The notes beneath the pieces are model-generated. The model was given only the letters and a program-made list of their open reading frames with translations, had not been told where the DNA came from and made no database searches. A DNA stretch of 52,885 nucleotides from Rhodospirillaceae bacterium (GTDB lineage: Bacteria > Pseudomonadota > Alphaproteobacteria > Rhodospirillales > Rhodospirillaceae), in NCBI GenBank assembly GCA_947476925.1, contig CANJSF010000001.1, positions 209,470-262,354 of the forward strand, read 5' to 3'. A program made the position numbers and the translations under genes. Shown one piece after another: positions 17,123 through 26,418 of this stretch (position 1 is the first letter of the stretch; each line of letters begins with the position of its first letter).

Positions 17123-17788
17123 ATGGCGACATTCACTGAACGTGTTTGGACAGAAGCGGCAGCGTTACGCCAGGCCATCAAAGATTTGCCGTTTAATCGC
17201 GAGTTAGCCGCGGGCACGCTGCACCGCGAGAAGTTTCAGTTTTATATCGTGCAGGACTCGATTTACCTCGAGGCGTACTCGCGCGCGTTGTCGCTGGCCT
17301 CTGCCAAAGCACCCGACACTGATGCGATGCTGGAGTTTGCAGGGGCGGCCGGCGTCGCCATTCAGGTTGAGCGCGCGCTTCATGCGGGCTTCTTTAAGCA
17401 GTTCAATGTCAGCAGCGACGGCCGGGCCCAAACCGAGCCCTCGCCTACGTGCCTGAATTACACGAATTTTTTGCTGACCACGGCGACCACGGGCGGCTAT
17501 GCCGAATTGGTAGCGGCTATTCTGCCGTGTTTTTGGGTGTATTGGGAAGTCGGCAACCACATCGCCAGCATCGCCACGCGGCCCAACAGTTACGATGCCT
17601 GGATTAACACCTACGCCGACCAAAACTTTGGCGATGCCACCAAGCGCGTGATCGCCATCACAGATGCCGTAGCTGCCGGCGAAGACACTGCCACCGTTGA
17701 ACGCATGCGCCGGGCATTTTTACGCTGCACGCAGTTCGAATGGATGTTCTGGGATTCCGCTTACAAGCAAGAACGCTGGCCGATTTAG
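17123..17788 (+). CDS. tenA: TenA family aminopyrimidine hydrolase (thiaminase II)
   Basis: A 221-residue all-helical TenA protein, which hydrolyses aminopyrimidine breakdown products of thiamin to HMP for re-use, and can also cleave thiamin. The family pattern is clear: FQFYIVQDSIYLEAYSRAL with D45, the catalytic Cys in LPCFWVYWEVG (C136), and FEWMFWDSAY with the catalytic Glu E206. All key residues seem intact. ATG 17123 starts two bases after the receptor stop, so it shares the TPP-controlled transcript. A longer reading frame starting inside the receptor gene can be dismissed. It ends 6 bp from a convergent gene. Confidence 0.95.
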   Translation: MATFTERVWTEAAALRQAIKDLPFNRELAAGTLHREKFQFYIVQDSIYLEAYSRALSLASAKAPDTDAMLEFAGAAGVAIQVERALHAGFFKQFNVSSDGRAQTEPSPTCLNYTNFLLTTATTGGYAELVAAILPCFWVYWEVGNHIASIATRPNSYDAWINTYADQNFGDATKRVIAITDAVAAGEDTATVERMRRAFLRCTQFEWMFWDSAYKQERWPI

Positions 17789-17794
17789 GCGCAG

Positions 17795-18556
17795 CTACTT
17801 GCTCGCATCATCGGACCATTTATGAATGGTCAAATTGGGCCACTCTTGCTGCCAGCGCGCAGTCTTCTCGGCGTACACGCGCGAAATCGGCAAAGTTCGA
17901 TTTGGTGTAACGATTAAGTTCCACAAATCGTCCAAGCCGAACGGAGCGAAAAGGTCGAGGAATTCATCGCCCGTCCGCTTTAAGCCAACGGCGGCTGCAC
18001 GCGCTGGAAAGCGCATAATCCCCTCGGACGCATTGGTCAGCGGAGGATAGGTGATTCCAAATTTCTCGGGGTACCACTCGTGAACACGCGCCTGGTTGCG
18101 AACTTGAATGTCGGCATCAACATCGCTGAACAACTGCGCGGCATCCTTGATCACTTGATCTTCGGCCTCGTACGAAAGGTCCTCGGAGAAATAGAAAATA
18201 TCGTAGTCCTTGATGCCTTGCCCCGCCGGGCGGCCGGCACGCAAATTCCACACGGTTTGAAACAAGCAGCCTGACGTTAGCCACCAATCTTGAATGCCCA
18301 GACTGGGGAAGCGCTCGAGGATGGTGGCATTGGTGCGGTTCATCAACGCCAGTTGCGTCACTTGGCGCGCCATACGCTCGGACTTCATTTCGGCGGTCGA
18401 AACGCTCCCGGCTTCGGGGAACAACGGCACTGTTTTAGGTTCACGCTTGGGCTTCAGCGGGCGCGTGTCTTCCACGGGGTCCAGCTGCGCCAAGCGCAGA
18501 CCCGCATGGATTCGCAGGCGCAAGGGCGCGCCCGACCCGAGAGAGATCATCGACAT
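17795..18556 (-). CDS. Nucleotidyltransferase-like protein (PF06042 type)
   Basis: A 253-residue protein whose C-terminal 190 residues match the NTP_transf_6 (DUF925) family: DWWLTSGCLFQTVWN, then GIKDYDIFYFSEDLSYEAED with the paired Asp residues of a nucleotidyltransferase-like active site, and FAPFGLDDLWNLIVTPN near the end. The first 60 residues are polar, Lys/Pro-rich and not conserved, so the true start may lie further in (for example the Met before KSERMARQ). Activity is unproven for the family. Stands alone between tenA and kup. Confidence 0.8.
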   Translation of the reverse strand: MSMISLGSGAPLRLRIHAGLRLAQLDPVEDTRPLKPKREPKTVPLFPEAGSVSTAEMKSERMARQVTQLALMNRTNATILERFPSLGIQDWWLTSGCLFQTVWNLRAGRPAGQGIKDYDIFYFSEDLSYEAEDQVIKDAAQLFSDVDADIQVRNQARVHEWYPEKFGITYPPLTNASEGIMRFPARAAAVGLKRTGDEFLDLFAPFGLDDLWNLIVTPNRTLPISRVYAEKTARWQQEWPNLTIHKWSDDASK

Positions 18557-18661
18557 GAAGCGAGTTTAACCGAAAAAAGCAAAATGAGCTTATTTTTGTT
18601 GGTCGTATTTTTACCGATTTTTCTTGAACCAAGTCCAAGAGCACGTCTCGGGAAAACACTT

Positions 18662-20578
18662 CTAGATTTCGACTTGGGTTCCCAGTTCGACGACGCGATT
18701 AACCGGCAACTTGAAGAAATCCATGGCCGAGGTAGCACTGCGCGACATCCAAGCAAACAAGCTTTCACGCCACAGCGCCATGCCGGGGCGCACACTCGGA
18801 ATCAAGGTTTCACGACCCAGGAAGTACGACGTGTCCATATCATTCAGTTCAAGGCCCATGGACTGCGCAAGCTTCAACGCAACGGGCACATCTGTGTCGT
18901 CAAGGTATCCGAAGTGCAAAATCACGCGGTAAAACCGCCGCCCCAAATGCTGCACCGAGACGCGGTTGGCCACATCTACGTGCGGAATATCGTCGATCAC
19001 GACGGTGAGGAACACCACCCGCTCGTGGAGCACTTTGTTATGCTTCAAGTTATGGAGCAGCGCATGTGGCACGCCATCAGACCCGCCGGTCATAAAAATT
19101 GCGGTTCCCGGAACACGCGTGACGCTGGTGCCCACAGATTTCAAAAACGTCTCGACCGGCAACGATTCTTCGCGCAGACGCGCCGCTAAAAGCGCGCGGC
19201 CCTTTTTCCATGTGACCAACAAAATAAAGGCTGTGATGCCGATCGCTAATGGGAACCATCCACCGTGCATCACTTTTGTGATGTTGGCGGCAAAGAACGC
19301 CAAATCGACGGCTAACAGACCACCCACAACCAGCAAGCCCTGCCACAGGCTCCAACGCCACAACATAAAGATGACGATGGATAGCAACAGCGTATCGATG
19401 GTCATCGTGCCCGTCACCGCAACACCGTACGCCGCGGCCAGTTGGCTCGACGACTGGAAGCCCAACACCAGCACGAGAACGCTCACGAGCAATGTCCAAT
19501 TGACGAACGGGATATAGATCTGCCCCTCTTCCGTCTCAGATGTGTGAATGGTCGACATGCGCGGCAGGAAGCCGAGTTGCATGGCCTGGCGCGTCATCGA
19601 GAAGGCCCCCGAAATAACAGCCTGCGAGGCGATGACAGTTGCGCAGGCCGCCAGCACGACCATCGGCAAAGCCGCCCACTGCGGCACCATCTCGAAGAAG
19701 GGGTTTTTGGCGGCTGCCGGGTTGTTAAGTAACAATGCGCCTTGGCCGAAGTAGTTGATGATCAGGGCGGGAGCAACGAACATGAACCACGAACGTCGCA
19801 CGGGCTTGCAGCCAAAGTGCGACATATCCGCATAAAGTGCTTCAGCACCGGTGAGTGCCAAAACCACAGACCCCAGCGCCAAAAATGCATAGAGTCCATC
19901 ATTGATAAAAAAGCGCACGGCATAAATCGGGTTCAGGGCGGCCAACACCTGTGGGGCCTGCATAATGTTCAACACACCCGTCACGGCCAGAACCAAGAAC
20001 CAAACAACCATGATCGGTGCAAAAACGCGGGCCACGCGGGCCGTGCCCGAGGCCTGGATGGCAAACAGAAAAACGAGGATGGCCACTGTGATCGGGATTA
20101 TGAATTGAGTCAGGCCGGGCAGCGCTACCTCAAGGCCTTCAACGGCACTGAGCACCGAGATCGCCGGGGTGATCATGCTGTCGCCGTAAAAAAGAGCTGC
20201 GGCAAAAATGCCCAAGACCGTGACCACTGGCGCCAGCCAGGTGTTGCGCGTGATGCCATCTACCAGGGCCAGCAAAGCTAAACTTCCCCCTTGGCCGCGA
20301 TTGTCCGCGCGCATCATCAGCATGGTGTATTTGAAGGACACAACAATGGTGACCGACCAGAAAACCAGCGACAGCACGCCGAAGACATGCTCGGCATCGG
20401 GTGGCAATGGATGCGTGCCCGAGAAGCATTCTTTGAGGGCGTAAAGCGGGCTGGTCCCGATGTCGCCGTAAACGACACCGATCGCGCCGAGCATTAACGC
20501 TGCGATGGACTGCGGCCGACTGTGCGGTGCGGTGCTCTCGCTTGGAGCCGTCGGCGATTGTGTTTCTGACATTCCCAT
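18662..20578 (-). CDS. kup: Kup-type potassium uptake transporter, copy 1
   Basis: A 638-residue inner-membrane K+ transporter of the KUP/HAK/KT family. The N-terminus has the signature GAIGVVYGDIGTSPLYALKE, about twelve helices follow to residue 440, and the cytoplasmic C-terminal domain ends SAMDFFKLPVNRVVELG. ALTGAEALYADMSHFG is another family hallmark. The tandem neighbour at 20760 is homologous over the full length. The 181-bp gap upstream contains a TATAAA on the minus strand (forward 20661-20666), so this copy may have its own promoter. ATG 20578 has a second in-frame ATG two codons later. Confidence 0.95.
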   Translation of the reverse strand: MGMSETQSPTAPSESTAPHSRPQSIAALMLGAIGVVYGDIGTSPLYALKECFSGTHPLPPDAEHVFGVLSLVFWSVTIVVSFKYTMLMMRADNRGQGGSLALLALVDGITRNTWLAPVVTVLGIFAAALFYGDSMITPAISVLSAVEGLEVALPGLTQFIIPITVAILVFLFAIQASGTARVARVFAPIMVVWFLVLAVTGVLNIMQAPQVLAALNPIYAVRFFINDGLYAFLALGSVVLALTGAEALYADMSHFGCKPVRRSWFMFVAPALIINYFGQGALLLNNPAAAKNPFFEMVPQWAALPMVVLAACATVIASQAVISGAFSMTRQAMQLGFLPRMSTIHTSETEEGQIYIPFVNWTLLVSVLVLVLGFQSSSQLAAAYGVAVTGTMTIDTLLLSIVIFMLWRWSLWQGLLVVGGLLAVDLAFFAANITKVMHGGWFPLAIGITAFILLVTWKKGRALLAARLREESLPVETFLKSVGTSVTRVPGTAIFMTGGSDGVPHALLHNLKHNKVLHERVVFLTVVIDDIPHVDVANRVSVQHLGRRFYRVILHFGYLDDTDVPVALKLAQSMGLELNDMDTSYFLGRETLIPSVRPGMALWRESLFAWMSRSATSAMDFFKLPVNRVVELGTQVEI

Positions 20579-20759
20579 GACCGGACAACAAAACTTGCCC
20601 GTTGCCGAGGGCGCGATGACTTAGCACCGCCCCCCTGCCCAATCCAGGTCGACTTGGGCATTTATACTGCTATTCCAATGGAAATGGTTGTGTCTTTAGA
20701 TACTTAACCCTCTTTAGTTGTATATTCGTGGCCTGGATCTGAAAATGGTTGGAAGCAGC

Positions 20760-22667
20760 CTAGATTTCCACCTGCGTGCCCAGCTCAATAACGCGGTCGG
20801 GAGGCAACTTGAAAAAGTCCATGGCGCTGGTGGAATTGCGCGTCATCCAGGCGAACAAGCCTTCACGCCACAACGCCATGCCGGGCCTCGCGCTGGGAAT
20901 GAGTGTTTCACGTCCCAAGAAGTAAGACGTTGTCATTGCCTCGGGTTCGAGGCCATGGGCAGCGGCGCAATTCAATGCAGCAGGCACATCTGTTTCGTCC
21001 ATATAGCCGTAGCTGGCCATCACACGATAAAAACGGCGCCCAATGTGATGCACGTGAATTCGTTTTGATTCCGGGACATGGGGGAGATCTTCAATCGTGA
21101 CCGTCAACAAGATGACACGGTCGTGAAGCACTTGGTTGTGTTTCAGATTGTGCAGCAATGCATGCGGAATACCTTCGGACTGGGCCGTCAGAAAAACCGC
21201 CGTCCCACGAACGCGCGTGACGTGAGTGCCGAGCGAATTCAAAAAGCTTTCCACCGGCATGGTTTCGTCAGCCATGCGCTGCATCAACAATTCACGACCG
21301 CGCTTCCATGTCATGAGCATCACGAAGGCAAACAGGCCGATCACTAATGGAAACCAACCGCCATGGGTAATCTTGGTGGCGCTGGCGGCGAAAAACGTTA
21401 CGTCGATGACCAAGAATAGACCAACGACCAACGAAGCCTTAATTGGGTTCCATTTCCAGATTTTAACGACAACGATTGCGAAAAGAATTGTGGTGATCAA
21501 CATCGTGCCGGTGACGGCAACGCCATAAGCTGCGGCCAAGTTGCTTGACGATTGGAAGCCAAACACAAGCGCGATAACAAACACCATCAGCGCCCAATTA
21601 ATGAATGGCATGTAAATCTGCCCCTGCTCGCGCTCGGACGTATGAATCGTCGACATCCGCGGCAGGAAACCAAGTTGTATGGCTTGGCGGGTAATTGAGA
21701 ACGCGCCCGAGATCACAGCTTGCGAGGCAATGACGGTGGCGATAGTGGCGAGGACAACCATTGGCACGAGACCCCACGAAGGTACCGCGCGGTAAAATGG
21801 GTTCTCGATGGCTGACGGATCCGTCAGCAGCAGCGCGCCTTGCCCTAGGTAGTTGAGCATCAGCGCTGGAAACACCAACCAAAACCAGCCCAAGCGAATA
21901 GAGCGTGCGCCGAAGTGCCCCATGTCGGCATACAGGGCCTCAGCTCCGGTCACGGCCAGGAACACCGAGCCCATCGCCAAGAAGGCCAACTCGCCATCAA
22001 GCATAAAGAACCGAACGGCATAGATGGGATTCAGTGCATACAAAATGTCTGGCAGGGCCGCGATGTTGGCCGCGCCAATGAATGCGAGCGCGGCGAACCA
22101 GATGATAACGATGGGACCGAATAGAAAGCCAATTTTTGACGTGCCTACTGACTGAATTGCAAAAAGAAAGACAAGAACCACCAGAGTTACAGGAATGATG
22201 TAGTCGGCAAGCGCCGGTGAAATGATTTGTAACCCTTCGACCGCACTCAACACCGAAATTGCGGGGGTGAGCATGCTGTCGCCATAAAATAAGGTCGCGG
22301 CAAAAATGCCAAGTGCCACGATCACCGCCTTGCCTGCTGCACTACTCATTGCGCGCATAACCAATGCCAGTAAGGCGAGGCTGCCACCTTCGCCACGGTT
22401 ATCGATACGCATCATCAACAAGCTATATTTGAGAGATACGATGACAGTGAGCGTCCAAAAAACGAGAGACAGAACGCCATAAATATGAACCACATCGAGC
22501 GGCAGCGGATGGGCCCCGGCAAAACTTTCCTTGATAGCGTAGAGGGGGCTGGTGCCAATATCACCAAATACGATGCCAATCGCACCGAGAACCAAAACGG
22601 CAAGTGGATCACGTTTCTCCGCTGTAGCTTGGCTGACTGATGCGACGTCTTGCGTACCGTGAGTCAT
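20760..22667 (-). CDS. kup: Kup-type potassium uptake transporter, copy 2
   Basis: A second KUP transporter, 635 residues from this start. It shares with copy 1 the GDIGTSPLYA signature, the AVTGAEALYADMGHFG segment and the same C-terminal end (LGTQVEI). Start chosen at ATG 22667 (MTHGTQ) because TGAGG lies six bases upstream; ATG 22679 is four codons further out. Differences from copy 1 concentrate in the first 20 residues and in the cytoplasmic tail. Two Kup copies often differ in affinity or pH range, but which does what cannot be read here. A promoter candidate lies at 22725-22754. Confidence 0.95.
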   Translation of the reverse strand: MTHGTQDVASVSQATAEKRDPLAVLVLGAIGIVFGDIGTSPLYAIKESFAGAHPLPLDVVHIYGVLSLVFWTLTVIVSLKYSLLMMRIDNRGEGGSLALLALVMRAMSSAAGKAVIVALGIFAATLFYGDSMLTPAISVLSAVEGLQIISPALADYIIPVTLVVLVFLFAIQSVGTSKIGFLFGPIVIIWFAALAFIGAANIAALPDILYALNPIYAVRFFMLDGELAFLAMGSVFLAVTGAEALYADMGHFGARSIRLGWFWLVFPALMLNYLGQGALLLTDPSAIENPFYRAVPSWGLVPMVVLATIATVIASQAVISGAFSITRQAIQLGFLPRMSTIHTSEREQGQIYMPFINWALMVFVIALVFGFQSSSNLAAAYGVAVTGTMLITTILFAIVVVKIWKWNPIKASLVVGLFLVIDVTFFAASATKITHGGWFPLVIGLFAFVMLMTWKRGRELLMQRMADETMPVESFLNSLGTHVTRVRGTAVFLTAQSEGIPHALLHNLKHNQVLHDRVILLTVTIEDLPHVPESKRIHVHHIGRRFYRVMASYGYMDETDVPAALNCAAAHGLEPEAMTTSYFLGRETLIPSARPGMALWREGLFAWMTRNSTSAMDFFKLPPDRVIELGTQVEI

Positions 22668-22724
22668 ATCAAACCTCATTGTCTAGCGTGGGTCCGAAGC
22701 GATGAGCATGTTGACGCGGCGCGG

Positions 22725-22754
22725 CGTATACACCCACCGACTCACAGACCTCAA
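22725..22754 (-). promoter_or_regulatory. Putative promoter of kup copy 2
   Basis: On the minus strand TTGAGG (forward 22749-22754) is separated by 18 bp from TATACG (forward 22725-22730), each matching consensus at four positions. Start would be near 22718, about 50 bp before the chosen ATG. By-eye match. The rest of the 22680-22946 divergent gap holds no gene I can support. Confidence 0.3.
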
Positions 22755-22946
22755 ATGAAGTTCGGCCTTTTGGCAGGCAGGGAGCGCACTGCTGGGATGC
22801 ACGGTTCGCATGCATCCATTGCCCGGTTAGCGACAAAAACCGGCCAGACTCGTGGCTTTCAAACGGTTTGGGCTGTACGTTCGGCGTTTGCAAAGACCAA
22901 CCAAGGCTGATTGAATAGTAAAATGAGGCCTAAAGGGGATCGACTG

Positions 22947-25661
22947 ATGAAATTGATTGCGGTGACGGTGGGCGTACTGGTCGCTCTTCTTAGTAGTGTT
23001 AATGCCGCCGATGCGCCCAAGGGCCAGTTGCCCGAAACCGTGACTCCCACGCACTACAACCTCCACCTGACGGTCCTGCCCGAAGACCAACGCTTTTCCG
23101 GCGAGGTCGGCATTGACGTTAAATTGGCCCAAGCCAGCACTTTGATCTGGCTACATGGCCAAGACCTGGCGGTGCAAAGCGCCAAGATCGTTGTCGGTGG
23201 TCGGGCGATTGAAGCGACCTACGAGGAAATTCCGCAATCTGGCGGCGTGGCAAAACTCACGAGCGACGAAACACTGCCCGCCGGCCCGGCCCGCATCGAG
23301 ATTGTTTACACCGCCCCGTTCAATCGCCAGCTCGAGGGACTTTATCGCTCCGACGAGGGCGGCGATTCCTACGCATTTTCGCAGATGGAGCCAATTTCGG
23401 CACGCGTGGCGTTTCCGTCGTTCGACGAACCACGTTTCAAAACGCCCTACGATATTAAATTGACAGTGCGCCAAGCGCATGTGGCGGTGTCCAACACGCC
23501 AAGCATTAATGAAGAAAAACTCAGCAATGGCCTGAAGACCATCACCTTCTCCACAACCAAGCCCTTGCCGACGTACCTCATCGCATTCGCCGTTGGGCCG
23601 CTTGATGTCGTGGAATGGAAACCCATCCGCAAAACCGAAATTCGCGATGTTGAAATTCCACTGCGCGGCATTACGGCGCGGGGCAAAGGAGCGCAGATCA
23701 AATATGCGCTGGAAAACACCGAGGCGCTGTTGGTGATCCTGGAAAATTACTTCGGCATCCCCTACCCCTACGAAAAGTTAGACTTGATCGCTGCCACCGA
23801 CTTTTCCGCCGGGGCCATGGAGAATGCGGGAGCTATTGTTTATCGCGAACCCTTGATGCTGTTTGATGCCAACCCTTCGTTGGCGCAGAAGCGCCGCTAT
23901 GCGCTGACGCACGCTCACGAATTGGCGCATCAATGGTTTGGCAACTTGGTCACGCCGGCATGGTGGAACGATATATGGCTCAACGAAGCCTTCGCCACTT
24001 GGATGGAATATCGCACGGCGCAAGAATGGAACCCGAAGGGTGAGTACGACAGGCTCAGTGTGACCGGCTCGTTGGGCGCAATGGGCATCGATAGTTGGCA
24101 AAGCGCGCGACAGATTGCCCAACCCATCTTGTCTAACGATGATATTTCCAATGCCTTCGACGACATCACGTACGAAAAGGGCGGCGGGGTCCTGTCGATG
24201 TTCGAGCGCTATTACGGCGCCGAGCAATTTAGAAAAGGCGTGAAGCTGCATATGCAGCGCTATCGCTTCGGCATCGCCACATCAAAAGATTTTTTGCAGT
24301 CTATTGCCGATGCCAACAATGACACTAAAGGCGTTGCAGCGTTTCTCACCTTTCTCAATCAACCGGGCGTGCCGGTCGTGCGGTCGGAATTAAAGTGCTC
24401 CAAATCCGGCACAACGTTAAGTGTGACCCAAAGTCGTTACGCGATGGCCAGCGCCACTGCCAATCGAACCCGCGCTGAACAACAATGGAAAATTCCCATG
24501 TGCGTCAGCTACGGGAAAGGCACCGAGCGCAACCAGACGTGCGATATCGCCGCCGAGCGCACCTCAAAAATTAGCCTGAAAACAGACCAATGCCCCACGT
24601 GGGTGATGCCCAATGCCGATGGCGCGGGCTATTACCGCTTTGCCTTGAATGATGCGCAATGGGACGCGCTGGTGACCAATGCCGCACACTTGAACGAGAA
24701 GGAAATCCTGGCTGCACTTGATAGCCTCGATGCTGAATTGAGTGCCGGGCAACTTGGGGTCGACAAATATCTGGGGCGCATGAAGGCACTGGTGCGGGCC
24801 AAGGGCGAACTTCCGCCTTGGGATATTGCAGCAGCACCGTTGTCACGTCTGGCATGGATAAAGAATTCCCTGCTCAGCGAAGGTGCGCAGCGCAACGCCC
24901 TGCAAGACTTCGTGGCAGAACTGTATGGACCGGCCTACGACAAGCTTGGGCTCGAGCCAAACTCGGACTTGGACAAAACCAACCCGATTCAAGCCACTCA
25001 ACTGCGTACGCGCATTGTCGGGGTGATGGCCGTTCAAGCCCGGCGCGCCGATGTGCGTGCCGAGTTAGCCAAGCGCGGTATGGCATTTTTAGGATTAGGG
25101 GCCGACGGCAAAATCAATCTTAATGCCATCGACGCCGGCTTGGTTGACGTTGCCCTCAGCGTTGCCGTGCAAGAAAAAGGAACGCCCGTCGTCCAGGCAA
25201 TTTTGGCCCATTTAAAAACCGAGCGAAGTGCTGTGACTCGGTCACGTATGCTAGGGGCGCTGAATAGCTCGACCGACAAAACCATTGCGGCGCAAGCGCG
25301 CGCTCTCGCGCTCGATCCCACTTTGCGCGGCAATGAGGTGCCGATCATGCTGTATGGTAGCGTGCGCGAGCCGACTAACACCGCCGATGGCTGGGCGTGG
25401 TACAAAACAAACTTCGATGCGATTGCGGCACGTATTCCGCCAAACGACCGTGGTCAATTGGCTGCCATCGGCGGGCAGTTTTGCAGCAAGTCCGAACGTG
25501 ACGACTATGCAGCGTTTTTTGCCGGTCGCATTGAGTCAATGACCGGGGGCCCGCGCACCATGGCGCAGACCTTGGAACAGATTGACGCATGCCGTACATT
25601 AGTGGACCAACAGCGCAGCAAAGCCGTGCTGTATTTCAGTGCCCGCTCAGGAGGCAAATGA
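22947..25661 (+). CDS. Exported M1 family aminopeptidase
   Basis: A 904-residue zinc aminopeptidase with a signal peptide (about 20 residues, ending SSVNA), so periplasmic. Substrate-binding GAMEN is at 289-293, zinc site HELAH at 324-328 with the third ligand E347, exactly the spacing of gluzincins. The N-terminal domain is the usual beta-sandwich; the C-terminal half is an ERAP1_C-like helical domain. Four Cys between about 480 and 560 and two near the end could form disulfides in the periplasm. AAGGGG precedes ATG 22947; an upstream ATG at 22911 would bury the signal peptide. The stop overlaps the start of the next gene. Confidence 0.94.
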   Translation: MKLIAVTVGVLVALLSSVNAADAPKGQLPETVTPTHYNLHLTVLPEDQRFSGEVGIDVKLAQASTLIWLHGQDLAVQSAKIVVGGRAIEATYEEIPQSGGVAKLTSDETLPAGPARIEIVYTAPFNRQLEGLYRSDEGGDSYAFSQMEPISARVAFPSFDEPRFKTPYDIKLTVRQAHVAVSNTPSINEEKLSNGLKTITFSTTKPLPTYLIAFAVGPLDVVEWKPIRKTEIRDVEIPLRGITARGKGAQIKYALENTEALLVILENYFGIPYPYEKLDLIAATDFSAGAMENAGAIVYREPLMLFDANPSLAQKRRYALTHAHELAHQWFGNLVTPAWWNDIWLNEAFATWMEYRTAQEWNPKGEYDRLSVTGSLGAMGIDSWQSARQIAQPILSNDDISNAFDDITYEKGGGVLSMFERYYGAEQFRKGVKLHMQRYRFGIATSKDFLQSIADANNDTKGVAAFLTFLNQPGVPVVRSELKCSKSGTTLSVTQSRYAMASATANRTRAEQQWKIPMCVSYGKGTERNQTCDIAAERTSKISLKTDQCPTWVMPNADGAGYYRFALNDAQWDALVTNAAHLNEKEILAALDSLDAELSAGQLGVDKYLGRMKALVRAKGELPPWDIAAAPLSRLAWIKNSLLSEGAQRNALQDFVAELYGPAYDKLGLEPNSDLDKTNPIQATQLRTRIVGVMAVQARRADVRAELAKRGMAFLGLGADGKINLNAIDAGLVDVALSVAVQEKGTPVVQAILAHLKTERSAVTRSRMLGALNSSTDKTIAAQARALALDPTLRGNEVPIMLYGSVREPTNTADGWAWYKTNFDAIAARIPPNDRGQLAAIGGQFCSKSERDDYAAFFAGRIESMTGGPRTMAQTLEQIDACRTLVDQQRSKAVLYFSARSGGK

Positions 25662-26413
25662 TGAATCGCCGCGAGATTCTTTCAACCTTGGGCGCGACCG
25701 CGCTTGCCGTTTCAATTTCAGGAGAGACCACCATGGCTGACGACAACAAAACCATTGCGATCATCGGCACTGGGCGTATGGGTGGCGCATTCGGCAAATT
25801 GTTTGCAGGCGCCGGGTACAAAGTCATTTATGGCTCGCGCAACCCGGGTGAAGAAAAAGTGCAAGCCGTGGTGAAATCCACACCCAACGGCGCGGCCATG
25901 AGCCCTAAAGATGCCGCAGCGAAAGCAGCCATTATCGTGCTGGCCACACCCTGGAACGCCACCGAAGCGGCCATCAAAGGCATGGGCGACCTTGCGGGCA
26001 AACTCATCCTCGACCCCACTAACGCCATCTCCTTTGGCAAAGACGGCCCTAGCATGTCGGTCGACACATCGGGCGGCGAATTAGTTCGCGACTGGGCCAA
26101 GGGGGCGAGCGTCGTGAAGGCGTTTAATACGGTTGGTTACTTTGTCATCGCCGAACCCAAAGTCTTGGGCGATAAAGTCGGCGTGTTTCTCGCGGGCGAC
26201 GACGCAGCCGCCAAAGAAAAGGTCATGGCAATGGTCAACAGTTTGGGCTTCGAGGCAACTGATGTCGGGCCCATGAAGAACGCGCGCGTTCTCGAAGGGA
26301 TGTCGATGCTTTATATGACGCCCTTTATGTCGGGCAAATCCGACCAGCGTTTCGAGTGGGCGGTCAGACGCTCGGGCGGCGTGAAGCTCGGTACTGTTAG
26401 GCCAGCAGGTTAA
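25661..26413 (+). CDS. F420/NADP-oxidoreductase-like Rossmann protein with leader
   Basis: A 250-residue protein. After about 25 residues the NADP domain begins: IAIIGTGRMGGAFG is the GxGxxG loop and YGSRNPGE the 2'-phosphate-binding turn typical of the F420-dependent NADP reductase / ProC-like family. The first 25 residues (NRREILSTLGATALAVSISG) look like a Tat leader without a clear AxA site. ATG 25661 has AGGAGG six bases upstream and overlaps the aminopeptidase stop. A second in-frame ATG at 25735 has its own strong site (AGGAGA, seven bases) and would yield a leaderless cytoplasmic protein. No F420 biosynthesis genes are in the window, so F420 use is unproven. Confidence 0.82.
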   Translation: MNRREILSTLGATALAVSISGETTMADDNKTIAIIGTGRMGGAFGKLFAGAGYKVIYGSRNPGEEKVQAVVKSTPNGAAMSPKDAAAKAAIIVLATPWNATEAAIKGMGDLAGKLILDPTNAISFGKDGPSMSVDTSGGELVRDWAKGASVVKAFNTVGYFVIAEPKVLGDKVGVFLAGDDAAAKEKVMAMVNSLGFEATDVGPMKNARVLEGMSMLYMTPFMSGKSDQRFEWAVRRSGGVKLGTVRPAG

Positions 26414-26418
26414 TCGCC

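Noticed and set aside
20570-20760. A firm promoter for kup copy 1
   Set aside because: TATAAA is present on the minus strand but no acceptable -35 lies 16-18 bp upstream, so I mention it without a feature entry.
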